DNA of 64,000 bases from Microbacterium fluvii. GTDB lineage: Bacteria > Actinomycetota > Actinomycetes > Actinomycetales > Microbacteriaceae. Both the position numbers and the translations under genes were made by a program. Shown in pieces: positions 1-7,735 of this stretch. Below the pieces are notes generated by a model that was not told where the DNA came from, did not search any database, and was given only the letters and a program-made list of their open reading frames with translations. The stretch covers positions 558,001 to 622,000 of the forward strand of contig NZ_JAOPFX010000001.1 of the NCBI RefSeq assembly GCF_025515205.1, in the 5' to 3' direction. Position 1 is the stretch's first letter. Every line of letters begins with the position of its first letter.

Positions 1-471
1 GCCGACGAGCATCGCCGCGGTGATGAGGGCCGCGTAGCCGATGAGTCGCCACGCGACGGGGCGCACGAGCGCCCAGAGCTCGCGAAGTCTCAGCTTCTCG
101 GCCACGACGGCGTGGGCGACCTCGGTCACCACGACGCCCTGCACGATGGTGCCGAGCGCGCCGGCGGCCAGCCCCAGCGCGAGCGAGACGACCCCCGTGA
201 CGGCGATCGAGCCGGCCAGGATCGTGTCGTACTCCTCCGAGCCGATCTCGACCGTGCTCAGCCGCGAGAACGACGCCCACGCGACCGCGCCGATGCCGAG
301 CACCATGAGCAGGTACGAGACCGCCTGCACGCCGAGGGCGAATCCGAGGAGCACGCGCGGGTTCTGCCGCAGGGCGACGAAGGAGCGTCCGAGGATCGTG
401 CCGAAGGTCAGCGGATGCAGCGGAACGATGCCGGGGCGGGGCGCGGGCGTCCAGGCGGGCGGGGCGGTCAC
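1..471 (-). CDS. Membrane protein of unknown function (C-terminus outside window)
   Basis: The frame opens with GTG at 471 and runs off the left edge of the window, so only the first 157 residues are seen. The start is fixed by a strong GAGGAGG ribosome binding site a few bases upstream. After a proline-rich head (VTAPPAWTPAPRPGIVPL) comes a short LTFGTILGRSFVALRQNPRVL stretch, then two hydrophobic segments near residues 40-60 and 90-115 and the beginning of a third. This resembles the membrane-domain proteins loosely labelled 'glycerophosphoryl diester phosphodiesterase membrane domain' in actinobacteria; that label is inference and no enzymatic residues are visible. It is divergent from mtrA, with 197 bases between them. 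Confidence 0.75.
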   Translation of the reverse strand, partial: MTAPPAWTPAPRPGIVPLHPLTFGTILGRSFVALRQNPRVLLGFALGVQAVSYLLMVLGIGAVAWASFSRLSTVEIGSEEYDTILAGSIAVTGVVSLALGLAAGALGTIVQGVVVTEVAHAVVAEKLRLRELWALVRPVAWRLIGYAALITAAMLVG

Positions 472-596
472 CGTGGCCTCCTCGCGATCGTCGATCCCTG
501 CGGGTCTCCTATCGTGTCACACCGTGGCGGAGCAGGAGGATTCCGGCCGCTGCGGTCCCCAGGGCGCGCGTCGAGGCCGCTTCGGCTCGCGTCGAC

Positions 597-602
597 TACT
601 CT
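597..602 (+). promoter_or_regulatory. Candidate -10 box of the mtrAB-lpqB operon
   Basis: TACTCT fits the actinobacterial TANNNT -10 pattern and lies 66 bases before the mtrA ATG. No convincing -35 is seen 17 bases upstream. The transcript would carry a leader of about 60 bases containing the purine-rich AGAGGGA. Confidence 0.35.
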
Positions 603-668
603 GTGGGAAGCGCAGGGGTACGCCGCACGATCGCCGTGCCCTGCCGAAGAGAGGGACGAACGCGCGAG

Positions 669-1349
669 ATGACATCACGCATCCTGGTGGTCGACGATGA
701 CACCGCACTGGCCGAGATGATCGGCATCGTGCTGCGCACCGAGGGCTTCGACACGGTGTTCTGCGCCGACGGCGCCGCCGCCGTGGACATCTGGCGCGCG
801 GAGCGCCCCGACCTCGTTCTGCTGGATCTCATGCTCCCCGGCATGGACGGCATCGAGATCTGCACGCGCATCCGGGCCGAGTCGGGCGTGCCGATCATCA
901 TGCTCACCGCCCGCGCCGACACCGCCGATGTCGTTCGGGGCCTCGAGTCGGGGGCCGACGACTACATCGTCAAGCCGTTCAACCCGAAGGAGCTCGTCGC
1001 GCGCATCCGCACCAGGCTGCGCCCCACGCCCGAGCCCGAGGTGGAGGCCCTGCGCATCGGCGATCTGACGATCGACGTCGCCGCCCACGAGGTGCGCCGC
1101 GACGGCGCGGGCATCGCGCTGACCCCGCTGGAGTTCGAGCTGCTCGTGGCCCTCGCCTCGAAGCCTCAGCAGGTGTTCTCCCGGGAGATGCTGCTGGAGC
1201 AGGTCTGGGGCTACCACTACAAGGCCGACACGCGCCTGGTCAACGTGCACGTGCAGCGCCTCCGCGCGAAGGTCGAGCTCGACCCCGACAACCCCCGCAT
1301 CGTCACGACGGTGCGCGGCGTCGGGTACCGCGCCGGCGCCGTCGTCTGA
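669..1349 (+). CDS. mtrA: MtrA response regulator (OmpR family)
   Basis: MtrA is the DNA-binding half of the MtrAB two-component system, which in actinobacteria controls cell-wall, division and osmotic-stress genes. The 226-residue protein has a receiver domain (about 1-115) with the acidic pocket D9-D11, phosphoacceptor D53 in VLLDLMLPG and the lysine in YIVKPF. A winged-helix effector domain (about 130-226) carries the typical LTPLEFELL and TTVRGVGYR blocks. ATG at 669 was chosen because MTSRILVVDDD is the normal family start. An upstream in-frame GTG at 603 directly abuts the TACTCT box and would add unconserved residues. One base separates it from mtrB, so the two are co-transcribed. Confidence 0.97.
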   Translation: MTSRILVVDDDTALAEMIGIVLRTEGFDTVFCADGAAAVDIWRAERPDLVLLDLMLPGMDGIEICTRIRAESGVPIIMLTARADTADVVRGLESGADDYIVKPFNPKELVARIRTRLRPTPEPEVEALRIGDLTIDVAAHEVRRDGAGIALTPLEFELLVALASKPQQVFSREMLLEQVWGYHYKADTRLVNVHVQRLRAKVELDPDNPRIVTTVRGVGYRAGAVV

Positions 1350-1350
1350 G

Positions 1351-3051
1351 GTGGCCGTGGGCGCGGCGCAGGCGACAGCATCCTCGGCCCGCCGCCCGGC
1401 GCTGGGCGGCTGGCGGGACTGGCGCGCGTGGCCCGACAGCCTCGCGGGGCTGTGGCGGCGCTCGCTGCGCTTCCGCACGGTGCTCATCACGCTCGCCCTC
1501 ACGGCGCTCGCGATCATGATCGCCTGCGTCTGGATGGCGCTGGCGATCCAGAACGACCTGTTCCAGTCCCGCCTGCAGCAGGTGCTCGCCGATGCGCGCC
1601 GCGCCACGGTCGCCGCGCAGACCACGCTCGATGCGAGCGAGCCGCAGGGCGACAGCGTGCAGCTGCAGAACCTCTGGGGCGCGGTGACCACCGAGCTCGG
1701 TCAGCAGTCCACGAGCGACATGATCGCCGCCTTCCGCATCGACCGCACTCCGTCCACGATCGCCCCGCAGGACTTCTCGTCGGTCGCCGTGATCGACGAC
1801 ATGGTCTCCGACGGACTGCGCGATCTCGTGCAGTCCGACCCCGAGAAGCAGTGGTGGCAGTCGGTGGCGGTCCCCGCCGATGCCGGCGAGGGGGAGGCGC
1901 CAGGCATCATCGTCGGGCAGCAGCTGCTCGTGCCCGATGTGGGCGCCTACGAGCTCTACTTCGCCTATGACCTGAGCACCGCCTCGCAGACCCTCGGGTT
2001 CATCCAGGGGATGCTGTGGGTGGTGGGCATCGTGCTGGTGGTGCTCATCGGGGCCATCTCGTGGTTCGTGCTGCGGTCGGTGACGACCCCCATCGGCGAG
2101 GCCGCGCAGACCAGCGCGAAGCTCGCTGCGGGGGAGCTGGGCGTGCGCCTCGACGTGCACGGCGAAGACGAGCTGGCCACCCTCGGGCGCTCGTTCAACG
2201 CGATGGCCGACAGCCTCGAGTCCCAGATCAAGGAGCTCGCCGATCTGTCGCTCGTGCAGCAGCGGTTCGTCTCGGATGTCTCGCACGAGCTGCGGACGCC
2301 CCTGACGACGATCCGCCTCGCCGCCGACATGATCAACGATCAGCGCGACGAGTTCGACCCGACCACCGCGAGGGCGGCCGAGCTGCTGCATGCGCAGGTG
2401 CAGCGGTTCGAGACGCTCCTGGCCGATCTGCTCGAGATCAGCCGCTACGACGCCGGCTCGGTGCAGCTCGAGCTCGAGGCGACGAGCCTCGCCCATCTGG
2501 CCGAAGACGTCATCGGCTCGATGCAGCAGGTGGCGGAGCAGCACGGCACCGATGTGCGCCTGGTCGCCCCCGGCGGCTATTCGCCCGTCGACATGGACCC
2601 TCGGCGCATCCGTCGCATCGTGCGCAATCTGCTGGGCAATGCCATCGAGCACGGCGAGGGGAGGCCCATCGTGGTCACGGTCGACAGCAATCGCAACGCC
2701 GTCGCACTCGGCGTGCGCGACTACGGGCTCGGCATGCGCCGCGAAGACGCGGAACGGGTGTTCGATCGGTTCTGGCGCGCCGATCCGTCGCGCCGCCGCA
2801 CTCTGGGCGGCACAGGTCTCGGCCTGTCGATCGCGCTGGGCGATGCGCGGCTGCACGGCGGCGAGCTGGCGGTGTGGAGCGAACTGGGACGCGGCTCGAA
2901 CTTCGTGCTCACGCTGCCCCGCCGCTCGGGCGGCATCCCCGGCACCTCGCCGATCACGGTCGACCCGGGCGCAGACGATCTGCCGGGCGGCGAGGACCTC
3001 GGCCTCACCCAGCCCATCGAGCTGCCCGCGGAGCCGGAGGTGGCGCCATGA
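1351..3051 (+). CDS. mtrB: MtrB sensor histidine kinase
   Basis: Membrane histidine kinase, partner of MtrA. The 566 residues show a first transmembrane helix at about 42-65, an extracytoplasmic sensor region to about 215, a second helix (about 217-240), a HAMP linker, and a HisKA dimerisation domain with phosphoacceptor H312 in SDVSHELRTPL. The ATPase domain has an N box (LLGNAIEHG), a DYGLGM box, an F box (VFDRFWRAD) and a G box (GGTGLGLS). The tail beyond about 530 is acidic and proline-rich. It starts with GTG one base after the mtrA stop and its stop overlaps the lpqB start (ATGA), the standard mtrA-mtrB-lpqB arrangement. Confidence 0.97.
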   Translation: MAVGAAQATASSARRPALGGWRDWRAWPDSLAGLWRRSLRFRTVLITLALTALAIMIACVWMALAIQNDLFQSRLQQVLADARRATVAAQTTLDASEPQGDSVQLQNLWGAVTTELGQQSTSDMIAAFRIDRTPSTIAPQDFSSVAVIDDMVSDGLRDLVQSDPEKQWWQSVAVPADAGEGEAPGIIVGQQLLVPDVGAYELYFAYDLSTASQTLGFIQGMLWVVGIVLVVLIGAISWFVLRSVTTPIGEAAQTSAKLAAGELGVRLDVHGEDELATLGRSFNAMADSLESQIKELADLSLVQQRFVSDVSHELRTPLTTIRLAADMINDQRDEFDPTTARAAELLHAQVQRFETLLADLLEISRYDAGSVQLELEATSLAHLAEDVIGSMQQVAEQHGTDVRLVAPGGYSPVDMDPRRIRRIVRNLLGNAIEHGEGRPIVVTVDSNRNAVALGVRDYGLGMRREDAERVFDRFWRADPSRRRTLGGTGLGLSIALGDARLHGGELAVWSELGRGSNFVLTLPRRSGGIPGTSPITVDPGADDLPGGEDLGLTQPIELPAEPEVAP

Positions 3052-4724
3052 CCTTTCGACGGCTCGTCGCGGCGCTCGTGACCGGAGTGCTCGCCACCTC
3101 GCTCGCGGCGTGCGCGGGGCTGCCGATGTCGGGGTCGGTCAATCCGGGCCTCGACGTGGAAGACGAAGCGGCGAACCCCGACTTCGCCTTCCTCCCCGAT
3201 CGACCTCAGGCAGGCGCCACGCCCGAGCAGATCGTGGACGGGTTCCTGCGCGCGGGCTCCGGCACCAACGACGACTGGGCGACCGCGAAGCTCTTCCTCA
3301 CGACCGCGTTCCGCGAGGAGTGGGCCCCTGACGCGGGGGTCACCGTCGACGCCCCCGGCCAGCGCGACATCACCGAGACCGGTGATGGCGCCGTCACGGC
3401 GACGATCACTCCAGAGGCGGTGATCGACGGCGATGGCCAGTACCAGACGCTCGACACGGGGGAGTCGTCGCTGGGTTTCGAGCTCGAACAGGAAGACGGC
3501 CAGTGGCGCATCTCGGCGGCCCCCGACGGCATCGTGCTCGATCGCAACGTCTTCCCCCGCGTCTACCACCGCTATCCGCTGATGTTCTTCGACCCGTCGT
3601 GGCAGTATCTCGTGCCCGACGTGCGCTGGTTCCCGACCACGAACGCACCCGCGCGCATCGCCCAGGAGCTCGTCGACGGCGCGCCCAGCGCCTGGCTGGC
3701 TGAGTCGGTGAAGACGTCGTTCCCCGACTCGGTGAGTCTTGCCAGCCCCGCCGTCCCCGTCGACGGGGGCATCGCGCAGGTGAGCCTCACGCAGGGCGCT
3801 TTGAGCCTGGATGCCGAGTCGCTCGACCGCATGCAGACGCAGCTGACCGCCAGCATGCAGACGGCCAGTGTCGCCGCCGTGCAGATGTCGGTGCCCACCC
3901 AGGTGCTCGACGCCGACACGGTCAGCACGCGCTCCACCCGCATCAGCGGGGCGCCGCTCGTGGTGATCGACGGGGTGCTGGGCTTCTCGACGGGTTCGCA
4001 GCTGACGCCGATCGAGGGACTGTCCGATGCGATGGAGACCGTCGAGCCCGCCGCCGTGCAGGTGTCCGCCGACCGTGAGACCGCCGCCGTGCTCCTGACG
4101 GACGGCCGTGCCGCGCGCGTGGGGGCAGACGGCACCCTCGCGGTCGTCGACGAACGCGCCGGTCTCGTCGCCCCCAGCATCGACCCGCTGGACTATGTGT
4201 GGACGGTGCCGCGGGGCGAGCCGACCGCCGTCGTCGCGCACTCCGCCGACGGGATCGCGCTCGAGGTCGGCGAGGCGTGGCCGGGAGCGGTGCAGGTGAC
4301 GGCGATGCTGGTCTCGCGCGACGGCACCCGGCTCATCGCGGCGTTGCGCGGCGGCGAGTCGTCGTGGGTCGCGGCGGCGGGGATCGTGCGCGACGACACC
4401 GGCGCGCCGGTGCGCCTGGGCGAACCCGTCGTGCTCGGCGAGCTGCCGGGCGCGGGGGTCGGCCTCGCGTGGCTCGACGATGCCACCTTGGCCGTGCTCT
4501 CGTCGGACGACTCGGGGCCGGTCGTCGTCGAGCAGATCGTCGGCGGCACCCAGTCGTCCTCGGATGCCCCCGCCGGGGCGGTCGCGATCGCCGGTTCGAC
4601 CTCGGCCGCATCGCTGCGACTGCTCGATGACCAGGGCAACGTCTCGGTCAAGCGGGGAGTCACCTGGACCACCGTCGTCGACGACGTCGAGGTGCTGGCC
4701 AGCCAGCAGGGTTCGCCCGAGTAG
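3048..4724 (+). CDS. lpqB: LpqB lipoprotein, MtrAB accessory protein
   Basis: Secreted lipoprotein that in mycobacteria binds the MtrB extracellular domain and tunes MtrA phosphorylation. The 558 residues begin with a lipoprotein signal peptide: basic MTFRR, a hydrophobic core and lipobox LAAC with the modified Cys at 22. A GerMN-type domain lies around residues 170-290 (WFPTTNAPARIAQELVDG is typical) and the C-terminal half is beta-rich, consistent with the LpqB beta-propeller. The start overlaps the mtrB stop by four bases, so translation is probably coupled. Confidence 0.95.
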   Translation: MTFRRLVAALVTGVLATSLAACAGLPMSGSVNPGLDVEDEAANPDFAFLPDRPQAGATPEQIVDGFLRAGSGTNDDWATAKLFLTTAFREEWAPDAGVTVDAPGQRDITETGDGAVTATITPEAVIDGDGQYQTLDTGESSLGFELEQEDGQWRISAAPDGIVLDRNVFPRVYHRYPLMFFDPSWQYLVPDVRWFPTTNAPARIAQELVDGAPSAWLAESVKTSFPDSVSLASPAVPVDGGIAQVSLTQGALSLDAESLDRMQTQLTASMQTASVAAVQMSVPTQVLDADTVSTRSTRISGAPLVVIDGVLGFSTGSQLTPIEGLSDAMETVEPAAVQVSADRETAAVLLTDGRAARVGADGTLAVVDERAGLVAPSIDPLDYVWTVPRGEPTAVVAHSADGIALEVGEAWPGAVQVTAMLVSRDGTRLIAALRGGESSWVAAAGIVRDDTGAPVRLGEPVVLGELPGAGVGLAWLDDATLAVLSSDDSGPVVVEQIVGGTQSSSDAPAGAVAIAGSTSAASLRLLDDQGNVSVKRGVTWTTVVDDVEVLASQQGSPE

Positions 4725-4812
4725 TCCTCCCCAGGCCGGCCGGGGCGCCTTGCGTGCACGACGAGGTGCTGCGGAGGCCCCGCGGCGCGCGGCCTCGCGG
4801 GATCGTGGAACG

Positions 4813-5511
4813 GTGGCCACGGCATCCGCTCGCTCTCTGTTCGACGTCGCACGCCGGGCGCTGGTCGAAGCGCTCGCGCTGCTGCTGCCGATCTCGTGCG
4901 CCGGCTGCGGCGAGCACGACGTCGCGCTGTGCGAGCGGTGCGCCGATGCCCTCGCGCCGGCACCGACGCTGCGCGTGCTCGAGGGCGGGCTGCGGGTCTG
5001 GAGCGGCCGGGAGTTCGACGGGGTCATGGCTCGGGTGATCCGCGCCGTCAAGGCCGACGGTCGCACGGGGTGCGCGCGAGAGCTCGCGCCGGCGCTGCGG
5101 GCCGCGGCGGTCGCGGCGGGATGGGCGCCGGGGACGCTCGTCGTGCCGGTGCCGACCTCACGGGCCGCCTATCGCCGCCGCGGGTACCGGGTCGTGGATC
5201 TCATCGCGCGCCGCGCCGGACTCGAGGTGCGGCCGCTGCTGCGGGCGCGCCGTCGCGCGGCGGATCAACGCGGGCTCGATCGGGAGGCACGGCGGCGCAA
5301 CGTCGCGGGTGCGTTCGCGGCGTCGGGCGCGACCGGGGTGAGGGTCGTGATCGTCGATGACGTCGTGACGACGGGGGCGACGCTGGCCGAGGCCGCCGCG
5401 GCGCTGCGCGCGGCGGGCGCGGAGGTCGTCGGGGCGGCCGTCGTGGCCGGAACGCCGCGGCGCTTCCCCTCATATGGTCCTACCACAATATTCCCGGAAA
5501 CTCATGGGTGA
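4813..5511 (+). CDS. ComF-family phosphoribosyltransferase-like protein
   Basis: Predicted 232 residues from GTG at 4813; this start is uncertain because no strong ribosome binding site precedes it. An N-terminal zinc-finger-like region has CAGCGEHDVALCERC, four cysteines in two pairs, followed by a type I PRTase fold with the PRPP-binding motif VIVDDVVTTGATL near the C-terminus. ComF proteins are named after the Bacillus competence protein, where they help import single-stranded DNA; in actinobacteria they are found next to lpqB whether or not competence is known, so the actual role here is unproven. The gene follows lpqB by 88 bases and is probably part of the same transcript. Its last codons contain the candidate hpf promoter. 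Confidence 0.88.
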   Translation: MATASARSLFDVARRALVEALALLLPISCAGCGEHDVALCERCADALAPAPTLRVLEGGLRVWSGREFDGVMARVIRAVKADGRTGCARELAPALRAAAVAAGWAPGTLVVPVPTSRAAYRRRGYRVVDLIARRAGLEVRPLLRARRRAADQRGLDREARRRNVAGAFAASGATGVRVVIVDDVVTTGATLAEAAAALRAAGAEVVGAAVVAGTPRRFPSYGPTTIFPETHG

Positions 5512-5536
5512 CGGGAGGGTGACCCGGGGGTAGCGT
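5508..5536 (+). promoter_or_regulatory. Candidate hpf promoter
   Basis: GTGACG (5508-5513), a 17-base spacer and TAGCGT (5531-5536) form a housekeeping-type promoter whose -35 overlaps the comF stop. Transcription would start near 5543, giving a leader of about 57 bases. Confidence 0.5.
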
Positions 5537-5557
5537 GGAGGGCACAAGGCGACTGAA

Positions 5558-5581
5558 GGTCCGCCCTTGACCGGGTGGACC
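5558..5581 (+). other. Hairpin in the hpf 5' leader
   Basis: GGTCCGCCC, a six-base loop and GGGTGGACC can form a 9-bp stem (one G-U pair) ending five bases before the AAGGAGG ribosome binding site of hpf. It could shield or present that site. No known riboswitch is recognised. Confidence 0.4.
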
Positions 5582-5599
5582 GGAACAAGGAGGTCAGGG

Positions 5600-6262
5600 A
5601 TGGAAACCAGCATCGTCGGCGTGGGCGTGAGCATCACGGATCGCTTCCGCACTGTGGTGGAGGACAAGACCCCCCGTATCGAAACGCTCGCTCCGCGCGC
5701 ACAGACCCTCGAGGTCAAGGTGACGCATCGGGCGTACCACAACGGACGACTCGAAGACGACACCGTCGAGCTCACGCTCACCGGCAAGGGTCCCGTCGTT
5801 CGGGCCGAGGCCGTCGACGGCGACAAGTTCGCCGCGCTCGATCTCGCGATCGACAAGATGGCCGAGCAGCTGCGCCGAGCCAAGGACAAGCGCGTCGACT
5901 CGCGCAACCACCCCCGAGGAGCGAAGTTCGAGAAGCAGAGCGGAGCGCTCGCCGGCATCGACGTGCAGCCCGTCTCGGCCGATGTGCTCCGCGCCGTCGC
6001 AACCGGCGAGATCCCCGTCATCGGCGCCGACGAGAGCGACGACGACTACACGCCCGTCGTGATCCGCACCAAGCGGTTCGATGCGGAGTGGATGACCGTC
6101 GAAGAGGCCGTCGACCGCATGGAGCTGGTCGGCCACGACTTCTTCCTGTTCGTCGACGCCCGCACCGATCACCCCAGCGTCGTCTACCGCCGCAAGGGCT
6201 GGGACTACGGCGTCATCTCGCTGGCGACCCAGGCTCCGCCCAGCGAAGAGCTCGCTTCGTAG
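5600..6262 (+). CDS. hpf: Long-form ribosome hibernation promotion factor
   Basis: The 220-residue protein dimerises and inactivates 70S ribosomes in stationary phase or stress. An N-terminal S30AE domain (about 1-105) is followed by a linker and a C-terminal dimerisation domain (about 155-212) with TKRFDAEWMTVEEAVDRMEL and a VVYRRKGWDYGVI core. This two-domain length is the 'long' form typical of actinobacteria and Firmicutes. ATG at 5600 is chosen because a near-perfect AAGGAGG lies six bases upstream; an ATG at 5567 would add eleven unconserved residues. It is transcribed separately from comF, and a strong hairpin terminator follows. Confidence 0.96.
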   Translation: METSIVGVGVSITDRFRTVVEDKTPRIETLAPRAQTLEVKVTHRAYHNGRLEDDTVELTLTGKGPVVRAEAVDGDKFAALDLAIDKMAEQLRRAKDKRVDSRNHPRGAKFEKQSGALAGIDVQPVSADVLRAVATGEIPVIGADESDDDYTPVVIRTKRFDAEWMTVEEAVDRMELVGHDFFLFVDARTDHPSVVYRRKGWDYGVISLATQAPPSEELAS

Positions 6263-6274
6263 GCGTGACATACG

Positions 6275-6304
6275 AGAAGGCGGATGCTGCGGCATCCGCC
6301 TTCT
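6275..6304. terminator. Bidirectional terminator hairpin between hpf and the coiled-coil gene
   Basis: GAAGGCGGATGC and its exact complement GCATCCGCCTTC form a 12-bp stem (extendable to 13) with loop TGCG. A T-rich stretch follows on the plus strand. It separates two convergent genes. Confidence 0.85.
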
Positions 6305-6320
6305 TCGTCTGGTGCTGCGC

Positions 6321-7637
6321 TCAGTCGAACATGTCGCCGAGGAGGCCGCCCAGGATCACACCGCCGAGGATGCCGGTGAGGGCGCCGTTGTCGCCGCCCC
6401 GGCCGCCACCGCCCCAGCCGCCGCCGCCCCAGCCCGGACCCTGGGGCCGTTCCGAGTCGATGTCACGCTGGGCGAGCTGCAGCGCTTCGCTGGCCAGCTG
6501 CGCCGCGCGGCGCGCGCCGTGCAGGGCCGGTTCGAGCGAGTCTTCGCCCGGGGGCAGCTGGTCGACGTCGGAGCGGGTGCGCTCGGCCTCGGCCAGACGC
6601 GTGCGCGCATCGGCGCCGATCCAGCCGCGGTGCCCGTTCACGACGTTGCGCGCGACCGCGAGCTGGCGATCGGCGTCGTCGAGGGCGTGGCGGATCTGCT
6701 CTGGCGTGGGCAGCGGCCGCGCCGCGCGCTCCCGGGCCTTGGCGATCGCGGTGTCGAGAGCCGTGTTCGCCTCTCGGAGGCGCGAGAGCTCGGTGAACGG
6801 GTCGGCCTTGACCCCGGGGGCGGGGAGGGCGGCGAGGGCAGCCGAGAGGTCGCGGATGGCGCCGGCGACCTGCTCGGTGGCGGGCGCGTCTTTGGCGGCG
6901 ATGAGGTCGCCGCGGGAGTCGTCGACGACGGCGGCGAGCGTGGACTCGGCGCGCAGCGCCTCGATCTCGAAGTCCTCGATGCCGTCGAGCACGCTGGCCG
7001 CGCGCCGCACGGCCTCGGTCGACGTCTCGAGGGCGAGGTTGGCCTCTTCGACGCGGTTCGCCGAGCGGCGGGCCTCGGAGATCTGGGCGGAGTGCTCGGC
7101 GAACGACAGCAGCTGCTCGACCTCGTCGGGGCCTGCGGCGACCTTCTGCACGGCCGAGTCGGCGTAGCGGCCCCGCACACGGGTCACGACGTCGCGCGCG
7201 TTCGGGATGCGCTCGCGCAGCCGCACGGCGTCGGCGCGCACCTGCGCGATGATCTGCGGCGCCTGGCGCACGCGCGCGATGTCGGCCGCGAGCGACTCGG
7301 TGCGGTCGTCGAGCAGCGACTCCGCCCACTCGCACAGCTGCACGATGCGGGCGTTGCGGGTGCGCAGCTCTTCTGCCGTGTCGGGGATCTCGTCGTGGTT
7401 GAGCTGGTGCAGCTGGAACGCCTCGCCCAGGTGGTGGCGCACCGAGGCCAGCGCCTTGCGCAGGTCGTCGGTGGGGCCTGTGCCCAGCTCCGCCTCGGCG
7501 AAGACGAGCTCGTCGGCGGTCACCCTGATGCGCTCGTCGGCGGCGACGAGGGCGACCTGCGCGCGGCGCGCCAGATCGGCGTCGTGCGCCTGCTGCTCCT
7601 CGGTCTCGCGTTTACGTCTGCCCCAGAAGCCCGCCAT
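6321..7637 (-). CDS. Coiled-coil protein with glycine-rich C-terminus, unknown function
   Basis: The 438 residues begin MAGFWGRRKRETEE and are then almost entirely alpha-helical and charged, with long stretches of heptad-like Ala/Leu/Glu/Arg (residues about 15-390). The tail is glycine-rich with repeated GWGGGG and a hydrophobic GGVILGGLLGDMF end. This resembles the C-terminal half of actinobacterial TPM-domain proteins, but no TPM domain or signal peptide is present, so it is a stand-alone relative at best. The start is supported by TAGGAT exactly six bases before the ATG, the leaderless pattern seen across this window. It is convergent with hpf. Confidence 0.8.
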   Translation of the reverse strand: MAGFWGRRKRETEEQQAHDADLARRAQVALVAADERIRVTADELVFAEAELGTGPTDDLRKALASVRHHLGEAFQLHQLNHDEIPDTAEELRTRNARIVQLCEWAESLLDDRTESLAADIARVRQAPQIIAQVRADAVRLRERIPNARDVVTRVRGRYADSAVQKVAAGPDEVEQLLSFAEHSAQISEARRSANRVEEANLALETSTEAVRRAASVLDGIEDFEIEALRAESTLAAVVDDSRGDLIAAKDAPATEQVAGAIRDLSAALAALPAPGVKADPFTELSRLREANTALDTAIAKARERAARPLPTPEQIRHALDDADRQLAVARNVVNGHRGWIGADARTRLAEAERTRSDVDQLPPGEDSLEPALHGARRAAQLASEALQLAQRDIDSERPQGPGWGGGGWGGGGRGGDNGALTGILGGVILGGLLGDMFD

Positions 7638-7735
7638 GATCCGATCCTACGGTGCGCCTCTCGGCGTCGGCTGTGCGCAGCATCCGCCCTCCGCGAACGG
7701 TCAGCGAGCGGATGCCGCCGCCCGCGGCGCCGCGG

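Noticed and set aside
603..668. Earlier GTG start for mtrA
   Set aside because: GTG at 603 directly follows the TACTCT box, so it would lie upstream of the transcription start; the added residues are unlike MtrA.
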